Source: Streptomyces sp. SLBN-31 (GTDB lineage: Bacteria > Actinomycetota > Actinomycetes > Streptomycetales > Streptomycetaceae). From it: a stretch of 64,000 nt of DNA. The translations under genes and the position numbers were made by a program. The stretch covers positions 3,472,001-3,536,000 of the forward strand of contig NZ_VFNC01000001.1 in NCBI RefSeq assembly GCF_006715395.1. Direction: 5' to 3'. Positions within the stretch are counted from its first letter, which is position 1, and each line of letters begins with the position of its first letter. Below the pieces are notes generated by a model. It searched no databases. It was not told where the DNA came from and saw only the letters and a program-made list of their open reading frames with translations. Of this stretch, positions 25,863 to 34,792 are shown in pieces.

Positions 25863-26879
25863 TCAGGGCTTGAGGAGGGTCTTGATGGCTCGGCGCTCGT
25901 CCATCGCCGCATAGCCCTCGGCGACCTGGTCGAGCGGCAGCGTGAGGTCGAAGACCTTGCCCGGCGTGATCGCGCCGGACAGGACGCGGTCGACGAGGTC
26001 GGGCAGGTAGCGACGGACGGGGGCCGGGCCACCGCGCAGGCCGACATGGGAGAAGAACAGCTCCTGTCCGTCCACGGCGACGCCGTGGGGCACGCCGACG
26101 AAGCCCACGTTGCCGCCCGGCCGGGCGCAGCGCAGGGCCTGGTGCATGGCCTCCTCGGTGCCGACACACTCCAGCACGCTGTCCGCGCCGATCCCGCCGG
26201 TCAGCTCACGAACCCGGGCGACACCCTCGGCGCCCCGCTCGCTGACGATGTCGGTGGCGCCGAACTCGCGGGCCAGGTTCTGCCGCGTCTCGTGCCGCGA
26301 CATGGCGATGATCCGTTCCGCGCCCATCTCCTTCGCGGCGATCACCGCGCACAGGCCGACCGCGCCGTCCCCGACGACCACGGCGGTCGAGCCGGGCCCG
26401 ACCTCGGCGGCGTCCGCGGCCCACCAGCCGGTGCCCATGACGTCGGACACGGTCAGCAGGCTCGGCCACAGCTCCTCGCCCGGGACCTGGTCGGTGGCGA
26501 CCAGGGTGCCCTGGGCGTTGGGGATGCGGACGTAGTCGGCCTGGCAGGTCGACATGAACTCGCGGTGCAGACAGTTGGACTGGAAGCCGTTGCGGCAGTT
26601 GGCGCAGGTGTTGTCGGAGGTGGCGAAGGAGCCGATGACGAACTGGCCCGCCCTGACCGCCGTGACCTCGCTTCCGACCTCCTCGACGAAGCCGACGTAC
26701 TCGTGCCCCATCGGGTGCGGCGCGTCGGTCGGCTCCAGGCCGCGGTAGGGCCAAAGGTCCGAGCCGCACACGCAGGTTACGGCCGTACGGATGACCGCGT
26801 CGGTGGGAGCGAGGATCTTGGGGTCGTCCAGGGTCTCGAAGCGGATGTCACGGGGGGCGTAGATCATTGCGCCGCGCAT
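25863..26879 (-). CDS. zinc-dependent alcohol dehydrogenase
   Basis: The start is ATG 26879, with AAGGA 7 nt upstream, giving 338 residues. Catalytic zinc ligands are visible: Cys38 in CGSDLW and His59-Glu60 in MGHEYVG. A structural-zinc segment CANCRNGFQSNC (92-103) supplies three of the usual four cysteines. The NAD motif is VVVGDGAVGLCA. It oxidises or reduces an alcohol/aldehyde pair; the physiological substrate is unknown. It is divergent from an MmyB-like regulator with a perfect 17-bp palindrome between the two, so local control is likely. Confidence 0.93.
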   Translation of the reverse strand: MRGAMIYAPRDIRFETLDDPKILAPTDAVIRTAVTCVCGSDLWPYRGLEPTDAPHPMGHEYVGFVEEVGSEVTAVRAGQFVIGSFATSDNTCANCRNGFQSNCLHREFMSTCQADYVRIPNAQGTLVATDQVPGEELWPSLLTVSDVMGTGWWAADAAEVGPGSTAVVVGDGAVGLCAVIAAKEMGAERIIAMSRHETRQNLAREFGATDIVSERGAEGVARVRELTGGIGADSVLECVGTEEAMHQALRCARPGGNVGFVGVPHGVAVDGQELFFSHVGLRGGPAPVRRYLPDLVDRVLSGAITPGKVFDLTLPLDQVAEGYAAMDERRAIKTLLKP

Positions 26880-27035
26880 GGGGAGTCCTTCGCGTGCCGG
26901 GGCGATACCGGGGAGACGGCCGTCGCCGGGTGCAGAGCCGGGTGGCGTCCCGCTCGCCGGCTCGCGGCCGGGGGAACAGCACCACGTCATCCAGGTAACC
27001 CGCTGCCGGCACGCGTAGCGAGGCACCGTCAAAGG

Positions 27036-27052
27036 GTGTACTGCCAGTACAC
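27036..27052. promoter_or_regulatory. perfect 17-bp palindrome in ADH/MmyB divergent region
   Basis: GTGTACTG-C-CAGTACAC is fully palindromic around one central base. It lies 36 bp upstream of the MmyB-like start (27088) and 157 bp upstream of the dehydrogenase start (26879). It is a likely operator for the adjacent XRE-type regulator. Confidence 0.7.
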
Positions 27053-27087
27053 TCCTACGGTCCCGCACGGGACGTACCGTCGAACGC

Positions 27088-27972
27088 GTGGACAACCAAG
27101 CAGAGGTCCGCGAGTTCCTGACCTCGCGGCGAGCGAAGATCACCCCCGAGCAGGCGGGCCTGCCCTCGGGCAGCCGGCGCCGGGTGCCGGGCCTGCGCCG
27201 CAGCGAGGTCGCGGCCCTGGCGGACATGAGCGTGGAGTACTACTCCAAACTCGAGCGCGGCAACCTCGCCGGCGCCTCCCCGGCCGTCCTGGAAGCCCTC
27301 GCCCGGGCCCTGCGGCTCGACGACGCCGAACGCGCGCACCTGCTCAACCTCGCCCACGCGGCCGACGGTTCCGACACCCTCACACGACCCCGACGCCGCT
27401 CCGCGCAGTGGAAGGCCCACCGCAGCCTGCAATGGGTCCTGGACGCCGTCACCGCCGGTCCTGCCTTCGTCCGCAACGGCCGTATGGACATCCTCGCCAC
27501 CAACCAACTCGCCCGCGCCTTCTACGCCGACGTCTACGCCACCCCCCACAACCAGGCGAACCTGGCCCGCTTCAACTTCCTCGACCCCGCATCCCGCCGC
27601 TTCTACCCCGACTGGGACTGGGCGGCCGACATCTCCGTCGCCATCCTGCGCACCGAAGCCGGTCGCAACGCCCACGACAAGGACCTCCACGACCTCGTCG
27701 GTGAACTGTCCACCCGCAGCGACGACTTCCGTACCCGCTGGGGCGCCCACGACGTCCGCCACCACGGCACCGGTACCAAACGCTTCCACCACCACGCCGT
27801 CGGCGATCTCACCCTCGCCTACGAAGGTCTGGAGATGGCCGCCGAACCCGGCCTCACCCTCACGATCTACACCGCCGAACCGGGCTCCCCCTCCGAGGAG
27901 GGCCTACGTCTGCTCGCCTCGTGGGCCGCCACCCAGGACGCCGGCTCCGCGGAGGCCCCCGCAGCGAACTGA
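27088..27972 (+). CDS. XRE-family regulator with MmyB-like ligand domain
   Basis: The 294-residue protein starts at GTG 27088. The helix-turn-helix spans about residues 33-65 (GLRRSEVAALADMSVEYYSKLERGN). Residues about 105-285 form the MmyB-like PAS-type ligand domain (MDILATNQLARAFYADVY, RFNFLDPASRRFYPDWD, TRWGAHDVRHHGTGTKRFHHHAVGDL). In Streptomyces these regulators usually sit divergent from one oxidoreductase gene and bind a fatty-acid-like ligand. Here the partner is the zinc alcohol dehydrogenase. Ligand identity is not readable. Confidence 0.94.
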   Translation: MDNQAEVREFLTSRRAKITPEQAGLPSGSRRRVPGLRRSEVAALADMSVEYYSKLERGNLAGASPAVLEALARALRLDDAERAHLLNLAHAADGSDTLTRPRRRSAQWKAHRSLQWVLDAVTAGPAFVRNGRMDILATNQLARAFYADVYATPHNQANLARFNFLDPASRRFYPDWDWAADISVAILRTEAGRNAHDKDLHDLVGELSTRSDDFRTRWGAHDVRHHGTGTKRFHHHAVGDLTLAYEGLEMAAEPGLTLTIYTAEPGSPSEEGLRLLASWAATQDAGSAEAPAAN

Positions 27973-28000
27973 CCGACTCTGTCCCCGGTCAGGGGTCGGG

Positions 28001-28951
28001 TCACGCCCCCGAGGGGGCCGTGGAAGGCCTGCCGTCCGGGCCAATACCGGTACCGAGGAGGCCCGCGGCGTCCTTGCTCAGCTCGGCGGTGAACTGCGCG
28101 CCGCCGAGCAGCGCGAGGTTGGAAAGCCACAGCCAGATCAGGAAGACGACGGCTCCGGCGAGAGAGCCGTACAGCCTGCTGTACGTGCTCAGGGTGGAGG
28201 CGTACAGCGCGAAACCGGTGGAGACGGCCAGCCACAGCACGGCGGCCAGGACACCGCCGGGCAGACTGTGCGCGCGTCGGCGTGCCGCGACCGGACCGGT
28301 GTGGAAGACCACGAGGATCAGCAGCGCCACCAGGCACAGCAGCAGCGGCCAGCGCAGCACGCTCCACCCCCAGGCCGCCGTCGCGCCCAGCCCGAACACC
28401 CGGCCGAGATCCTCGGCGAGAGGCCCCGTCAGCAGCAGGGCCAGGGAACCGGTCAGCAGCAGGACGAGCAGCCCGAACGCGGTGAGCACGATGCGGTGGG
28501 CCCGGCGCAGCGGCGAACGGCTGTCCTCGATCCGGTGCATACGGTGCAGCGCACGGCGGAAGACGGCGAGGTAGCTGGAGGCCGACCAGAGCGCACTCAC
28601 GGTGCCGACCACCAGCAGCGGCCACGCGCCGCCGTCCACGCCCAGCATCCGGGACAGGGCGGCGTGCAGCGCCACCGCCGACTCGGCGGGCGCGTAGGCG
28701 GTGACCTGCGTGACGAACTCCCGGGCCGTGCCCGGACTGATCAGACCGAACGCGAGGACCGCCACCAGCAGAGCGGGCAGCACCGCGAGGATCGCGTAGT
28801 ACGTCAGGGCCGCCGCGAAGTCCGAGATGTCGTCGTTCCACAACGACACCGGCGTGCGCCGCAGCGCCGGCCACCAGGCGGCATGCGGCCGGGCCCGGGG
28901 CACGGGGCGGACGGCGGGGCGGGTCTCGCCGGGGACGGGGTCAGCGGACAT
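28001..28951 (-). CDS. YihY/BrkB-family inner membrane protein
   Basis: ATG 28951 is taken as the start (MSADPVPGETRP); a GTG at 28960 is the alternative, and neither has a clear ribosome site. The 316-residue protein has about six membrane helices with family features: LWNDDISDFAAALTYYAILAVLPALL near the N-terminus, a central HRMHRIEDSRSPLRRA loop, and YGSLAGAVVFLIWLWLSNLALLGGAQF near the C-terminus. The family is often labelled ribonuclease BN in error; its true role is unknown. It is convergent with the MmyB-like gene. Confidence 0.9.
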   Translation of the reverse strand: MSADPVPGETRPAVRPVPRARPHAAWWPALRRTPVSLWNDDISDFAAALTYYAILAVLPALLVAVLAFGLISPGTAREFVTQVTAYAPAESAVALHAALSRMLGVDGGAWPLLVVGTVSALWSASSYLAVFRRALHRMHRIEDSRSPLRRAHRIVLTAFGLLVLLLTGSLALLLTGPLAEDLGRVFGLGATAAWGWSVLRWPLLLCLVALLILVVFHTGPVAARRRAHSLPGGVLAAVLWLAVSTGFALYASTLSTYSRLYGSLAGAVVFLIWLWLSNLALLGGAQFTAELSKDAAGLLGTGIGPDGRPSTAPSGA

Positions 28952-29126
28952 GGGACTCACGATGCGGTACGCCGAGGTGCGGCTGGATGTGCGGGCTGTA
29001 CGGCGCTGTCGACTCGTCGGCCTCGGTGGTCACCGCGCGCGAGGTGGGCCGCGGTGCGGTGCCGCCGGGAGCGGCTGACGTCCGGGCCGTCCTCGCGTCC
29101 GGGGCCGAGGGCCCGCAGGCATCCAT
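28941..29126 (-). CDS. tentative small protein overlapping the BrkB start
   Basis: A 61-residue frame from ATG 29126 (MDACGPSAPDARTARTS) ends at 28941, overlapping the BrkB start as coupled genes do. GGAAAGGA lies about 17 nt upstream of the ATG and about 11 nt upstream of a GTG at 29132. Third positions are GC-biased. The product is hydrophilic with no recognised domain. It is a weak call that rests on arrangement and codon bias. Confidence 0.35.
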   Translation of the reverse strand: MDACGPSAPDARTARTSAAPGGTAPRPTSRAVTTEADESTAPYSPHIQPHLGVPHRESHVR

Positions 29127-29496
29127 GGTCACGGTGGTGGTGTCCTTTCCTGCCCTGCTCGGTCGTGGGGCGTCAGCCCTCGGTTCGACCCGCTTCGGCC
29201 GCTGCCGTGACGCGGATGCCCCGAAAAGGCCCCGCCAGACCACCGCAGTCCGGTTCGTCGACCGCGTCGTCCAGTGCATGCCCGCACATGCCGGATTCAT
29301 CCGCCCGGCAACGGCGTCGCCTCCCGGCCGGCCTTCCCTTGGCGCGTTCTCGTGCTCTCGGACACGCCCCGGACAGGGGGGCGTAGGCTCGAACGCACCG
29401 AGGGTTCCTCGTGTGCCGGCCCCAGGCGCTGCACCGTTCTCGGTGAACGACGACGCCGAGCCGGATCTTGTCCGGTTGCGGAGCAAGGTTTGCCCC
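29127..29496. other. 370 bp with no supported gene
   Basis: Frames are open on both strands because of the high GC content, but none has a start with a ribosome site, biased third positions and a plausible product. It should contain the promoters of the GNAT-like gene (plus) and of the BrkB unit (minus). No palindrome or clear -35/-10 pair was found. Confidence 0.5.
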
Positions 29497-30204
29497 ATGA
29501 CCGTGCACGTGCCGGGCCACCCGGCGACCAGCCGTCCCCGTCCGGTGGGGCGACATCCGATCGCTTCCGATGACTCGGTACCGCACTCCCGCCGGCGTGG
29601 AGCGCCGCCCGAGGAGGGCGAGTTCGTCCGGCCGCTGAACAGGCGGCAGGTCGACGACCGGATGTGGGAACTCGACGAGTTGTACGAACGCACCTCGTCG
29701 TGCGCTCCACGGGAGCCGGCCAACGTGGGCCCGTCGGGCCGGGACCGGTGCACCGCCTTTCAGCAACGGCTTGCCGACCATGTACGGCGGCCGGGGTTCG
29801 AACTGCTCGTGGCGGAGGCGGTCGGCCCCTCCGGTGCGAGGGACCTCACGGCATGTGCCTACGGCTTCCCCGTGCACCGCGCCGGGTCCTGGTGGCGGGA
29901 CCTCGACGGGCACCTTCCGGAGGACCTCCTCGACGTCGCCGCCGTCGACGGGCTCTTCGCGATCGCCGACATCCTCGTAGAGCGCCGGGTGCGCACTCAG
30001 GACCAGACCCGCGACTGGAACCTCGCCCGACGCCTGCAGAAACGGCTGCTCCGCGCCCACACCGGCGCCGTCGGCGTCACCCTGGTGGACCGCTGCGACA
30101 TGGAGTCCTACCGAGCACTACAGGCCTGGGGCTGGCGCCCCTCACCGGCCGAGACCTGGGCGACATCGCACTTCGTATCCCACCGCCTCCTGGTGCTCCG
30201 CTGA
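29497..30204 (+). CDS. GNAT-like acetyltransferase with degenerate acetyl-CoA loop
   Basis: The ATG at 29497 is chosen (AAGG about 9 nt upstream); the frame is open for a further 170 codons that lack coding character. The 235-residue product has the order expected of Streptomyces GNAT proteins: RPGFELLVAEA, CAYGFPVHRAGSWWRDL, FAIADILVERRVR, ARRLQKRLLRA, TLVDRCDMESYRALQAWGWR. The acetyl-CoA pyrophosphate loop, normally R/QxxGxG/A, reads RTQDQTRDWNLA and lacks the glycines, so catalysis is doubtful. The first 60 residues are a polar extension. It is convergent with sapA. Confidence 0.7.
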   Translation: MTVHVPGHPATSRPRPVGRHPIASDDSVPHSRRRGAPPEEGEFVRPLNRRQVDDRMWELDELYERTSSCAPREPANVGPSGRDRCTAFQQRLADHVRRPGFELLVAEAVGPSGARDLTACAYGFPVHRAGSWWRDLDGHLPEDLLDVAAVDGLFAIADILVERRVRTQDQTRDWNLARRLQKRLLRAHTGAVGVTLVDRCDMESYRALQAWGWRPSPAETWATSHFVSHRLLVLR

Positions 30205-30236
30205 CGACGACGGCCACTCCGCGCCCCCGTCGGCAG

Positions 30237-30291
30237 CAGGGCCTCTTGACGCTCGCCGGATTCGGTGGCCGCGAGCTGTCAAGAGGCCCTG
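30237..30291. terminator. long-arm inverted repeat between convergent genes
   Basis: CAGGGCCTCTTGAC (30237-30250) pairs perfectly with GTCAAGAGGCCCTG (30278-30291) over 14 bp, with a 27-nt loop. It lies between the GNAT-like gene and the sapA-like gene and can terminate both. Confidence 0.75.
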
Positions 30292-30334
30292 ATCGGAGAG
30301 GCAGGTCGGACATGCGACGCCGGAGTTGAGTGGC

Positions 30335-30784
30335 TCAGCGAGTCGAGGTGACCCGGTGCTCCTTGAGGGCGGCGCAGTTGGAGCCCGTCACCTGTACGGT
30401 CACGTTGGAGATGCTGCCGCCCCAGTCGATGCAGTGGCCCTTGCCGTAGACGTACGCCGGTCCCGCGTACGACGTGTACTGCCCGAAGTCGTTGGCGCCC
30501 TGGTCGGTGTCGGGCACGTAGATCCAGGTGGACATGTCCACGGCGGTGCCCGGGTTGCTGCGGATGGTCGCGACGCAGTTCTTGCCGTTGGAGGCGTTGT
30601 ACGTCAGGTAGACGGTGCCCAGAGAACCGACGGCAGCGGAGTTCACCGTCTTGTAGGCGCTTCCGCAGACCTTCTGCGGCGTGGTGTTGGGTGCGGCCGA
30701 GGCCGGCGCCGCCAGGGCCGTGGCGGTCCCCAGCGCCAAGGCGGCCATGGCCGTGGAGATCAGGGCAGACCGATGGAATCTCAT
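30335..30784 (-). CDS. sapA: spore-associated protein A-like secreted protein
   Basis: The 149-residue protein has a signal peptide (MRFHRSALISTAMAALALGTATALAAPASA). The mature domain begins near APNTTPQKVCGSAYKTV. Conserved SapA-type segments are GTVYLTYNASNGKNCVATI, TSYAGPAYVYGKGHCIDWGG and a third cysteine in VTGSNCAAL. SapA proteins are small, secreted, and found on Streptomyces spores; their molecular role is unknown. An AT-rich promoter region separates it from the divergent terD-like gene. Confidence 0.85.
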   Translation of the reverse strand: MRFHRSALISTAMAALALGTATALAAPASAAPNTTPQKVCGSAYKTVNSAAVGSLGTVYLTYNASNGKNCVATIRSNPGTAVDMSTWIYVPDTDQGANDFGQYTSYAGPAYVYGKGHCIDWGGSISNVTVQVTGSNCAALKEHRVTSTR

Positions 30785-30962
30785 GTTTCCCCCTTGTGAC
30801 TGTCAACTGGCCTTGCCAGCCTCCGTCGCAGAGGTGCGCACCACAAAGCTTTCGATGGTGGTCGAAGCGGATCGTCGACGTGAACGGACCCGTCATGTGG
30901 AACCAAAAGGGCGCCAGGCACACTCTGCGTGTTGTAGTTCCATCAACAAAGGATGCGCACAC

Positions 30963-31547
30963 ATGATCACGCTCACCAAGGAAGACGGTCCGGCCGACCT
31001 GGACGGAGTGACCCACCTGTCCATCGGCGTTTCCTGGGATCCCACGGCCGGCAGCAGCGGCGGAGTGCTGGGCAAGCTGCGCCGCAAGAGCGGGACCGAT
31101 CTGGACCTGATCGCCATCGCCATGCAGGGCGGAGATCCGGTGCGCCTGGCGGGGCTGGACTCGCTCGACCCGATGGGCAACGGCTCGTTGACCCACAGCG
31201 GCGACAACCAGACCGGACACGGCGACGGTGACGATGAGAAGGTGACCGTCGAGTTCGCGCGGATCCCGCCCAACATCACGTCGATCGTCTTCGTGGCCGC
31301 CGCGTACAAGAAGGGCAGCTCATTCCAGAAGGCGCGCAACGTCAGCTTCAAGGTCTACGACGCCACCGGGGGCAACTCCCAGCAGGTCGCCGACATCTGG
31401 CCGAGCCTCCTCACCCAGGACAACGGCTGCGCCGTGGCCAAGGCGGTGCGTGTCGGTGGCAGTTGGAAGCTCGAGGTGATCAACACGACGGGGAAGATCA
31501 AGCAGGGCGATGAGCACGCCCTGATGCGTTTCGCTGTCAGCAAGTAG
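30963..31547 (+). CDS. terD: TerD-family stress/tellurium-resistance protein
   Basis: The start is ATG 30963 (MITLTKEDGPADLDGVTHLSIGVSWDP), with AAAGGA upstream, giving 194 residues. The TerD fold's calcium-binding acidic segments are visible (DLDLIAIAM, SLTHSGDNQTGHGDGDDEKVTVEF). Residues about 140-194 retain the NGCAVAKAVRVGGSWKLEVI ending. These soluble proteins act in general stress and membrane protection rather than in tellurite chemistry itself. Streptomyces has several copies, and this one is isolated from other ter genes. It differs from many copies in lacking a typical MGVSLSKGG N-terminus. Confidence 0.88.
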   Translation: MITLTKEDGPADLDGVTHLSIGVSWDPTAGSSGGVLGKLRRKSGTDLDLIAIAMQGGDPVRLAGLDSLDPMGNGSLTHSGDNQTGHGDGDDEKVTVEFARIPPNITSIVFVAAAYKKGSSFQKARNVSFKVYDATGGNSQQVADIWPSLLTQDNGCAVAKAVRVGGSWKLEVINTTGKIKQGDEHALMRFAVSK

Positions 31548-31649
31548 TACGGCGGTCACCGGAACGTGAGGACAGATCTCGCCGGCGGTGCACCGGGTGT
31601 GCCGCTCGGCGTGGGCCTCCACGACTGGACCGCGCCCGCGCTCCCTTGT

Positions 31650-33368
31650 TCACGTCCGGTCGCTCTCGTGCCCGGCCGCATCGATCGCGTCTCGTTTGCC
31701 GGCGTGCTCGCGCTGGTCGAGTGCCGCGACCTCGGGATGGTGCAGGTCGAAGGCGGGGGATTCGGAGCGGATACGGGGCAGGGCGACGAAGTTGTGGCGC
31801 GGCGGCGGGCAGGAGGTCGCCCACTCCAGTGAGCGGCCGTAGCCCCAGGGGTCGTCGACCTCGATCCGCTCGCCGTACTTGGCGGTCTTCCAGACGTTGT
31901 AGAGGAAGGGCAGGGTGGACAGGCCCAGCAGAAAGGCGCCGATGGAGGAGATGGTGTTGAGGGTGGTGAAGCCGTCGGCGGCGAGGTAGTCGGCGTAGCG
32001 GCGCGGCATGCCCTCGGCCCCCAGCCAGTGCTGGACGAGGAAGGTGGTGTGGAAGCCGACGAACAGTGTCCAGAAGTGGATCTTCTCCAGGCGGTGGTCG
32101 AGCATCTTCCCGGTCATCTTCGGCCACCAGAAGCTGAATCCGCCGAACATCGCGAAGACGATGGTGCCGAACAGCACGTAGTGGAAGTGCGCCACCACGA
32201 AGTAGGTGTCGGTGACGTGCCAGTCCAGGGGCGGGGAACCGAGGATGACGCCGGTCAGGCCGCCGAAGAGGAACGTGACCAGGAAGCCGGCGGCCCACAG
32301 CATGGGTGGTTCGAAGGACAGCGAGCCTTTGAACATGGTGCCGATCCAGTTGAAGAACTTCACCCCTGTGGGCACCGCGATCAGGTAGGTCATGAAGGAG
32401 AAGAACGGCAGCAGTACGGCCCCGGTGGCGAACATGTGGTGCGCCCACACGGTGACCGACAGACCCGAGATGGCGATGGTCGCGCCGACCAGGCCCACGT
32501 AGCCGAAGATCGGCTTGCGGGCGAAGACCGGGATGATCTCGGTGATCACGCCGAAGAACGGCAGGGCGAGGATGTAGACCTCGGGGTGGCCGAAGAACCA
32601 GAACAGGTGCTGCCACAGCAGCGCCCCGCCGTACTGGGCGTCGAAGATGTGCGAGCCGAACTTGCGGTCCGCCTCCAGCGCGAGCAGGGCCGCTGCCAGG
32701 ACGGGGAAGGCGAACAGCACCAGGACGGAGGTCAGCAGTACGTTCCAGGTGAAGATCGGCATGCGGAACATGGTCATGCCCGGGGCGCGCATGCAGATGA
32801 TGGTGGTGATGAAGTTGACCGCGCCGAGGATGGTGCCGAAGCCGGCCAGTGCCAGTCCCATGATCCACAGGTCGGCGCCGATGTAGCCGCTGCGAATGGG
32901 GCCGCTGAGCGGTGTGTAGGCGGTCCAGCCGTAGTCGGCGGCGCCCTGCGGGGTGAGGAAGCTGCTCAGGACGATCAGCCCGCCGAGCAGGAACAGCCAG
33001 TAGGAGAACATGTTCAGCCGGGGGAAGGCCACGTCCGGTGAGCCGATCTGCAGAGGCATGATCGCGTTGGCGAACCCGGCGAAGGTCGGGGTGGCGAACA
33101 GCAGCAGCATGATCGTGCCGTGCATGGTGAACGCCTGGTTGTACTGCTCGGTGGACAGGAACTGCAGGCCCGGCCGGGCCAGTTCCGCCCTGATGGCCAT
33201 CGCCAGCACGCCGCCGACCAGGAAGAAGCAGAAGGATGTGATCAGGTACAGGTGCCCGATCTTCTTGTGGTCGGTCGTGGTCACCCAGGAGACGATCACT
33301 TTCCCTCGGCTCCGGCGCCCCTCGGCCGCCGGAGTCGGAGAGATCGGTTCAGTGGTGTGCGTCGCCAT
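31650..33368 (-). CDS. ctaD: cytochrome c oxidase subunit I (aa3 type), orphan copy
   Basis: The start is ATG 33368, with GAGGGA upstream, giving 572 residues and 12 membrane helices. Heme and copper ligands are recognisable: [16 protein letters not shown] with the His-Tyr pair, the WAHHMF pair, and [11 protein letters not shown] with two heme histidines. The C-terminus has [23 protein letters not shown]. It is the catalytic subunit reducing oxygen to water. Subunits II and III are not adjacent, so it probably replaces the main CtaD under certain conditions. A DUF2231-Rieske gene lies just upstream on the same strand. Confidence 0.95.
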   Translation of the reverse strand: MATHTTEPISPTPAAEGRRSRGKVIVSWVTTTDHKKIGHLYLITSFCFFLVGGVLAMAIRAELARPGLQFLSTEQYNQAFTMHGTIMLLLFATPTFAGFANAIMPLQIGSPDVAFPRLNMFSYWLFLLGGLIVLSSFLTPQGAADYGWTAYTPLSGPIRSGYIGADLWIMGLALAGFGTILGAVNFITTIICMRAPGMTMFRMPIFTWNVLLTSVLVLFAFPVLAAALLALEADRKFGSHIFDAQYGGALLWQHLFWFFGHPEVYILALPFFGVITEIIPVFARKPIFGYVGLVGATIAISGLSVTVWAHHMFATGAVLLPFFSFMTYLIAVPTGVKFFNWIGTMFKGSLSFEPPMLWAAGFLVTFLFGGLTGVILGSPPLDWHVTDTYFVVAHFHYVLFGTIVFAMFGGFSFWWPKMTGKMLDHRLEKIHFWTLFVGFHTTFLVQHWLGAEGMPRRYADYLAADGFTTLNTISSIGAFLLGLSTLPFLYNVWKTAKYGERIEVDDPWGYGRSLEWATSCPPPRHNFVALPRIRSESPAFDLHHPEVAALDQREHAGKRDAIDAAGHESDRT

Positions 33369-33635
33369 CGCAATCCCTCGTTCGAGCCAGGGCGGGTCTG
33401 GTCCGCAGGCGGTCACCGCGGCGCCTGGGTAACCAGTCATGGCGAACGTAGTCTCACTTACGCCGACGCAATTCGCTCGCGGAGCCGCCACATGGCCGGT
33501 CCGACCATTCCTCTGAGCGAGCCGCGCCGCGGTGACGGAGCGCCGGCAGGGGTCGGACTCCCCGGCGACCGGGCTCGTCGGTCCGTGATGTGTCAGGTGC
33601 GGCGTGTCCGCCGCACGCACCGTGCCCGGCCGGTG

Positions 33636-34586
33636 TCAGTCGCCGTGTCCTTCGAGCCCCTGAGACACGGTCTGCGGTGTCGGCCGGCTGTGGTTCTTGT
33701 GTTCCGGCTCGTGCAGCCGCACCTCGACGTGGCCGTCGACGATCCGGGTGTCGAACGCGGGCTGGGGAGCGGTGGCCGGGCCGCGTACGTTCCAGCCGTC
33801 CGAAAGCCGGAAGACACTGCCGTGCCACGGGCATCGCACGCAGCCGTCGGCGATGGTGCCCTCGGACAGCGGTCCCGCCAGGTGACTGCACCGGTCGGCC
33901 AGCGCGTGGAGGGTCCCACCGGTCTCACGGACCACCAGCACCGGGACGTCGTCAACGGTGCGCCGCACCGCCTGGCCGGCTGGGAACTCGGCCACGGCAC
34001 CGATCCGGTGCCAGCCCGGCGAGACGACGTGCGGGACCTCTTCGGCGTGGTTGGCGCCCGACGCCTGCCGGTAGGCGAGATGGCCGCCCAGCATCCCTCC
34101 TGTGGCAGCCGCCGTCAGTCCCAGGAAGGCGAGCCCGCGGCCGGCTCGGGTGCGGTCCGTGGCGCGGCAGGCGAGCGAAGCGGCGTACAGTCCGACGGCC
34201 GCCGTGTTCGCCAGCGCGTGCACCAGGCCGACCCGTTGCTGAGGGCGGTGCAGTTCGGCCCAGTCGACGGCTCCCGCCAACGTGGCCGGGGCGGCGGCGG
34301 CCAGGCCGACGCCGATCAGCAGTCCGGCCTCCCGCGAACGGCCGGGGCGCAGGTCCAGCACCGCCGCCGACAGCCAGCTCCCGATGGGGACCTGCACCAT
34401 CAGCGGATGCACCGGATGGCCCAACCACTTGCCGTGCAGCAGATCCCGGCCGGCACCCAGCGGCAGGGCGCGCACGCCGCGGCTGACCAGGTCGATCACC
34501 GAATCGGCACGCGTCTGCCGCTCCAAGCCGTCCAGCAGTTGCAGAAGCTTGTTCTGCCCCGTCCGACGATGTCTTGTGTCCTTCAT
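33636..34586 (-). CDS. DUF2231 membrane domain fused to Rieske [2Fe-2S] domain
   Basis: ATG 34586 gives 316 residues. Residues about 50-170 are a four-helix DUF2231 domain (GHPVHPLMVQVPIGSWLSAAVLDL...). Residues about 200-290 are a Rieske domain with both ligand pairs intact, CSHLAG and CPWHGSVF. Such fusions presumably pass electrons between a membrane component and an unknown partner. Its position 267 bp upstream of the orphan ctaD suggests an alternative respiratory branch, but no direct evidence shows they interact. The C-terminal tail is polar and His/Thr-rich. Confidence 0.9.
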   Translation of the reverse strand: MKDTRHRRTGQNKLLQLLDGLERQTRADSVIDLVSRGVRALPLGAGRDLLHGKWLGHPVHPLMVQVPIGSWLSAAVLDLRPGRSREAGLLIGVGLAAAAPATLAGAVDWAELHRPQQRVGLVHALANTAAVGLYAASLACRATDRTRAGRGLAFLGLTAAATGGMLGGHLAYRQASGANHAEEVPHVVSPGWHRIGAVAEFPAGQAVRRTVDDVPVLVVRETGGTLHALADRCSHLAGPLSEGTIADGCVRCPWHGSVFRLSDGWNVRGPATAPQPAFDTRIVDGHVEVRLHEPEHKNHSRPTPQTVSQGLEGHGD

Positions 34587-34792
34587 GGGTCGCAGGGTCC
34601 CCCTTCTGCGCAGACCACAAACGGCCTGCCCGGCCATGCGGGTGTGTCGTGCGACCGCGACGGCCTTCGGCGACCGGAAAGCTTTCCGGAAGGCGGGGAG
34701 CAGCGGCGTTGTGGGAGCGGGGCGCGCTCACCCGGCGCGGCGCCGGTCCGCTGCTGAGTCCTCGCCCGCGTCCGGTCGCTACCCGCCCCCGC

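Noticed and set aside
28987..29496. 170-codon upstream extension of the GNAT-like frame
   Set aside because: Composition is not protein-like and no ribosome site supports the earlier start.
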